Source: CAMYMQ01 sp963730305
GTDB taxonomy: Bacteria; Pseudomonadota; Alphaproteobacteria; Bin65
Direction: 5' to 3'
Assembly (NCBI GenBank): GCA_963730305.1
Contig: CAVSRB010000006.1
Span: 1 to 64,000, forward strand
Length of the DNA: 64,000 bases
Shown here: positions 60,321 through 64,000 of the stretch, piece by piece
How positions within the stretch are numbered: the stretch's first letter is position 1
Layout of the letters: every line of letters begins with the position of its first letter
Translations under genes and position numbers: made by a program
Notes under the pieces: generated by a model
What the model was told of the DNA's origin: nothing
Seen by the model: the letters and a program-made list of their open reading frames with translations, nothing else
Database searches by the model: none

Positions 60321-61090
60321 TGAACGTCATGACACCGCCCGACATGACCGCGCTTGAGGCTACCGCAGTGGGGGAGGCCGTCGAGCCGGGCTATTTCGGC
60401 GTTCGCGACATCCACGCCTTCTACGGCGAGTCGTACATCGTCCAGGGCATCTCCTTCGACGTCGCCGAGAGCGAGATTCTGGCGCTGCTCGGCCGCAACG
60501 GCGCGGGCAAGACGTCCACCCTGCGCACGATCGCGCGGACCGACCTGCCCGCGCTCCAGTCCGGCGAGATCTGGCTGAACGGCCAGCCGATCCACACGAT
60601 GGCGTCGTTCCAGGCGGCGCAGGCGGGAATCCAGCTCGTGCCCGAGGACCGGCGCATCATCCCGGGTCTGTCGGTCGAGGAGAACCTGACCCTCGCCCAG
60701 GTCGCCAAGCCGGTCGGCTGGCCGCTGGAACGCATCTATGACCATTTCCCGCGGTTGGCGGAGCGGCGCAAGCAGGAAGGCGTGACGCTTTCCGGCGGCG
60801 AGCAGCAGATGCTGGCGGTGGCCCGCGCCCTGGCGCGCGAGGTGCGGCTGTTGTTGTTGGACGAGCCCTACGAAGGGCTGGCGCCGACCATCGTGCGCGA
60901 GATCGAGAAGATCCTCGTCGAGGTCAAGCAGCTGGGCATCACCACAATCATCGTCGAGCAGAACGCGGTCGCGGCCCTGGAACTCGCCGACCGGGCGGTG
61001 ATTCTCGACATGGGCCAGATCGTCTTCGACGGCAACGCGAGCGAGGTCCTGGAAAACCGCGACCTGCGCCACGAATATCTCGCCATCTGA
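60320..61090 (+). CDS. livF: ABC transporter ATP-binding protein (LivF)
   Basis: A 256-residue second ATPase with Walker A GRNGAGKTS, signature LSGGEQQ and Walker B LLLLDEP. 'VPEDRRIIPGLSVEENL' is typical of LivF. An N-terminal extension of about 27 residues precedes the ATPase fold. The ATG at 60320 has GGAGG 9 nt upstream. It completes the livKHMGF operon and converges on the adaptor gene. Confidence 0.93.
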   Translation: MNVMTPPDMTALEATAVGEAVEPGYFGVRDIHAFYGESYIVQGISFDVAESEILALLGRNGAGKTSTLRTIARTDLPALQSGEIWLNGQPIHTMASFQAAQAGIQLVPEDRRIIPGLSVEENLTLAQVAKPVGWPLERIYDHFPRLAERRKQEGVTLSGGEQQMLAVARALAREVRLLLLDEPYEGLAPTIVREIEKILVEVKQLGITTIIVEQNAVAALELADRAVILDMGQIVFDGNASEVLENRDLRHEYLAI

Positions 61091-61111
61091 CTGGCGCTTC
61101 GTTCGTTTCCG

Positions 61112-62323
61112 CTATTCCGTTTGCCGCTGTGCGACGCGGGCGCCGTCGCTCACCCGGTCGCTCGGGTGGGCGATCACCGCATCGCCGACCTTGAGCCCGT
61201 CGAGCACCTGAGCGGCCCGGTCGGTCTTCCGCCCGATCTTCACGATCCGCCGCCGCGCGCGTCCGTCGACGACGGCGAAGACGGCCCATCGCTCGCCGAC
61301 CCGGAACAGGGCGCTGAGGGGCACGCTGAGGACGTCCTTGGCTTCCCACAGCACGATCCGCACGTCGACGCGGAAGCCGTGGCCGAGCTCGTCGGGTCGC
61401 TTCGGCGGGGTGAAGTCGATGACGACGTCGACCCGTTGTTCTTCGATGCCCAGGGCCGAGACCTTGGTCCGGCCCAGCGGATCGACCCGTAGCACCCGTC
61501 CCGTCAGCGGCACGTCGCCGCCCCAATTGTCGATGATCACGCGCTGGCCGGGGCGGACACGGACCGCGTCCGCCGACAACAGGTCGGCGACGATCTCGAG
61601 CTTGTTGGGATCGCCGACCTCGACGAGCTTCTCGCCCGCGGTCACGACCCCGGCGCTCTTGTGGAAGATCTGGAGGATGCGGCCGCTGACCGGGGAGACG
61701 ACCGGCACGCACCCGCAGGGGCCGAGCTTGACCTTGGTCTTCGCCCCCGGCGGCAGCAGCTGGAGCTTGGCGCGTTCGAGTTCGAAGGTCTTCACGTTGA
61801 CGTTGGCGCGCGCGGTGTCGACCGCGGCCAGGCGGGTCTTGCGGGCGCGCCGGGCGTCGTCGAGGGCGCGCTTCGAGCTGGCGTTGCGCTCGAACAGGGC
61901 GCGCGCCCGGTCGTATTCCGTGCGGGCGAACTCCAGCTCGGCGAGCTGCCGCTTGAGCTCGGCGCGGGCATACGCCAGCGCCGCCTCGGCGGCGCGCACC
62001 GCCGCTTCCGCCTGGGCCCGCGTGCGCGCGTCGAGGAAGGAGGGGTCGACCGGCTCGATCCGCGCCAGCTCCGTCTTGCCCGCCACGACCGGGTCGCCGA
62101 CCTCGTGCGCAATGCGCAGGACGTTGCCGGTGATCGGCGCGGACACGACGAAGGCTTCCTTGACCCGGGTCTCGCCCTCCTCGTCGACGGTCAGCATCAT
62201 CGGACTGCGGGATACGGTGACGATATCGACGGGAATCGGGCGCGGCCACAAGGCGTAGGCCAGTCCCGCACAGAGCAGGACCAGGAGGACGCCCCAGAAC
62301 AGCCATCGCCGCCATGCCTTCAT
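61112..62323 (-). CDS. HlyD/MacA-like periplasmic adaptor protein
   Basis: A 403-residue membrane-fusion protein: one N-terminal helix (LFWGVLLVLLCAGLAYALW), a split biotinyl-lipoyl domain ('VVSAPITGNVLRIAHEVGDPV' and 'VSPVSGRILQIFHKSAGVV'), a long coiled coil (about residues 95-190) and a C-terminal beta-barrel. It would link an inner-membrane ABC permease to the outer membrane. A paired GCGC segment (PCGCVP) is unusual in such a position. The FtsX-type permease lies 7 bases upstream. Confidence 0.85.
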   Translation of the reverse strand: MKAWRRWLFWGVLLVLLCAGLAYALWPRPIPVDIVTVSRSPMMLTVDEEGETRVKEAFVVSAPITGNVLRIAHEVGDPVVAGKTELARIEPVDPSFLDARTRAQAEAAVRAAEAALAYARAELKRQLAELEFARTEYDRARALFERNASSKRALDDARRARKTRLAAVDTARANVNVKTFELERAKLQLLPPGAKTKVKLGPCGCVPVVSPVSGRILQIFHKSAGVVTAGEKLVEVGDPNKLEIVADLLSADAVRVRPGQRVIIDNWGGDVPLTGRVLRVDPLGRTKVSALGIEEQRVDVVIDFTPPKRPDELGHGFRVDVRIVLWEAKDVLSVPLSALFRVGERWAVFAVVDGRARRRIVKIGRKTDRAAQVLDGLKVGDAVIAHPSDRVSDGARVAQRQTE

Positions 62324-62330
62324 CCGCTGC

Positions 62331-64000
62331 CTACTCCCGCGTCTTCAGGACGGCGATCAGGTCGAGGCGGTCCAACCGCCCGCGCACCATCGCCGCGGAA
62401 ACGCCCGCGGTGGCCAGGCCGATCAGCATGGCGATGCCATAGGTCGAGGCTTCGATGATCAGCGGCACCCGATACAGCTCCGTGTCCATCCCCGCGACCA
62501 GGACGGCCGACAACAAACGCCCGAACAGGCACCCCATAGGCAACGCGACCAGCGTGATCAGCCCGACCTCGCCCAAGAGGATGTACGAGACCTCGCCGCG
62601 AGTGAAACCGATCACGCGCAGGGTCGCAAGCTCGCGCCCGCGCTCCGACAGCGCGATCCGCGCGCTGTTGTAGACCACGCCGAAGGCGATCGCCGCGGCG
62701 AAGGCGATGAAGATCGTGATCGAAATCCACAGCGTCTCGGCCATGGTGTCGCGGAAGATCTTGACCGCGGCCAGGCGGAGCAGGACGGCGCTGATGACGG
62801 GAATGTGCTTGAGCTTCCGAAACAGCGCGCGCTGCCGCAACGGATCGACGCGCAGATAGACGAGCGACGCGGTCGGCCGCTCCATCAGCACTCGGTTCAG
62901 CGCCTCCGCGCGCATATAGGCCGCCGTGCCGATGAAGCTGTCGAACAGCCCGGCCACGTGGACTCGGATGGTCTGGCGCCGGCCTTCGAGGATCTCGACC
63001 GCCAGCGTGTCGCCGACGTGGACATGGAGCTTCTCCGCCAGCTTGTTGGCCAGCAACAACCCCGACGGCGGCACGGCGACGCGGCCGCCCTTTGCATCAT
63101 AGACCGGGGCGAGGCGGGCGTTCGGATCGATCCCGTCGATCGTCCCGCGATGGCTCCATTGGTGATGGCGCAGGCGCACGGGGACGGTTCGGACCGACTC
63201 GACATCGAGCACGCCGGGCAGCCGTTTGAAGTCGGCGCGGATCGTCGTCGACTTGGTGTCGAGCAGCGAGACCGTGACGTCCTGGTGCTGGGCGCGGAAG
63301 AAGTTGACCTCGATCATATAGTTGATCGCGTCGATCCACTGGAAGGACGACACCAGCAGCGCGACCGCCATGCCGATCCCGAACGCGGTGAGAAAGGACC
63401 GCCGCGGCCAGCGCAGGATCTGTCGGAGGACGATCCGCGTCGGCTGGTCGACCCAGGCGAAGATACGTCCGGCGATCGCGCCACGTTGGTAGGCCGGCGG
63501 CGCGGGCGGACGCATCGCTTCGGCGGGCGGCAGCTTCACGGCCTGCCGGATCGCGGTCGACGCGCCGAGCAGGGTCGCGCCGAGACTGACCAGGGCGCCG
63601 GTGGCGAACGGTCCCAGGCTCGGCCGGTAATAGAGGAATGGGAAGCTGAAGAAATCAGCGTACAGGCCGGTGACCGAGTGGCCGAACCAGAAACCGAGAG
63701 CCCAGCCGAGGACGATGCCGACCGCCGAAATGGCGATCACCAGCTTGGCATAGTGCAAGGCGATCGCGCGATTGGAATAGCCGAAGGCCTTGAGCAGTCC
63801 GATCTCGCTCCGCTGCGACGCGATCAGGCGGCCGAGCACCATGTTGGCCAGGAACGCGGCCACGCCCAGGAAGACCGCCGGCAGGATCGCCGACATCGAC
63901 CGCAGCTGCGTCATCTCGTTCATCAGGAACCAGTTCGAGATCTGGTCGGCGCGGGCGATCGCGCCGGTGCTGCCATAACGCGCGAGGATCTGGTCGAGAC
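62331..64000 (-). CDS. FtsX-family ABC transporter permease, 5' end beyond the window
   Basis: The frame is open to the right edge, so the N-terminus is missing; at least 556 residues are present. Two FtsX-type modules are visible, each with four helices ('LPAVFLGVAAFLANMVLG', 'SEIGLLKAFGYSNRAIA'; later 'RGRELATLRVIGFTRGEVSY'). The full protein should be about 780 residues. With the adaptor it forms a MacB- or DevC-like exporter; the ATPase probably lies outside the window. Confidence 0.85.
   Translation of the reverse strand, partial: LDQILARYGSTGAIARADQISNWFLMNEMTQLRSMSAILPAVFLGVAAFLANMVLGRLIASQRSEIGLLKAFGYSNRAIALHYAKLVIAISAVGIVLGWALGFWFGHSVTGLYADFFSFPFLYYRPSLGPFATGALVSLGATLLGASTAIRQAVKLPPAEAMRPPAPPAYQRGAIAGRIFAWVDQPTRIVLRQILRWPRRSFLTAFGIGMAVALLVSSFQWIDAINYMIEVNFFRAQHQDVTVSLLDTKSTTIRADFKRLPGVLDVESVRTVPVRLRHHQWSHRGTIDGIDPNARLAPVYDAKGGRVAVPPSGLLLANKLAEKLHVHVGDTLAVEILEGRRQTIRVHVAGLFDSFIGTAAYMRAEALNRVLMERPTASLVYLRVDPLRQRALFRKLKHIPVISAVLLRLAAVKIFRDTMAETLWISITIFIAFAAAIAFGVVYNSARIALSERGRELATLRVIGFTRGEVSYILLGEVGLITLVALPMGCLFGRLLSAVLVAGMDTELYRVPLIIEASTYGIAMLIGLATAGVSAAMVRGRLDRLDLIAVLKTRE

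Overview
The window looks like two unrelated genomes joined at about 16,800. Bases 1 to about 16.8 kb have moderate GC, many GTG starts, Thr/Pro-rich 'TPTPT' linkers on lipoproteins and membrane proteins, an MscL with a C-terminal zinc ribbon and a single-chain pyruvate carboxylase. These traits suggest a Chloroflexota (Thermomicrobia-like) bacterium. From about 16.8 kb to the end the DNA is clearly GC-richer, and the content is typical of a metabolically versatile alphaproteobacterium, probably Rhodospirillales or a relative: branched-chain-type ABC transporters, TRAP transporter, molybdenum hydroxylase, CoA ligases, symporter/histidine kinase fusion and ScfR-type regulator. The change falls exactly where a LivH-type permease is cut in half, so an assembly chimera is the simplest reading. 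No rRNA, tRNA, CRISPR array or insertion sequence was recognised.

Left part (1-16.8 kb): FAD-dependent amine/amino-acid oxidase; DUF389 membrane protein with an SH3b tail; CDF cation transporter; GNAT; azlC-azlD exporter divergent from an XRE/MmyB-type regulator; oligoendopeptidase F; EamA transporter; antibiotic-biosynthesis-monooxygenase-fold protein; two lipoproteins; pyruvate carboxylase; nucleoside deaminase overlapping mscL. Seven of these genes need single-base frame corrections, one of them in a G4 run, which points to uncorrected sequencing error.

Right part, first block (16.8-34 kb): a truncated livH and its livK; a four-gene xanthine-dehydrogenase-type molybdenum hydroxylase operon with a CoxG-like protein and a divergent TetR; an unexported SsuA/THI5-like protein; a VOC protein; a fumarylacetoacetase-type hydrolase divergent from a DctP and fused DctQM TRAP system; MarR; an HsaA-like flavin monooxygenase and a CocE-type hydrolase. 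Short palindromes shared between promoters suggest that the TetR and the MarR each control their neighbours.

Second block (34-49 kb): a methyltransferase, GNAT and polysaccharide deacetylase, then a long same-strand cluster. It holds a benzoate-CoA-ligase-like enzyme, TetR, FAS1-like dehydratase, MaoC, SCP2-type thiolase, aldehyde dehydrogenase, PaaA-like di-iron oxygenase, ferredoxin-NAD(P)H reductase and two different DMSO-reductase-family molybdoenzymes. I read it as a CoA-dependent oxidative route for an aromatic or cyclic acid. It differs from the box and paa layouts and is the best candidate here for an undescribed system.

Third block (49-64 kb): reading leftwards, ScfR-like XRE regulator, receiver-only response regulator, small membrane protein, sodium:solute symporter/histidine kinase (four frame breaks) and an acyl-CoA ligase form one probable operon. 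Divergent from it is a complete five-gene branched-chain/amide-type ABC transporter with a Tat-exported binding protein. An HlyD-like adaptor and an FtsX-type permease, cut by the window edge, close the window.
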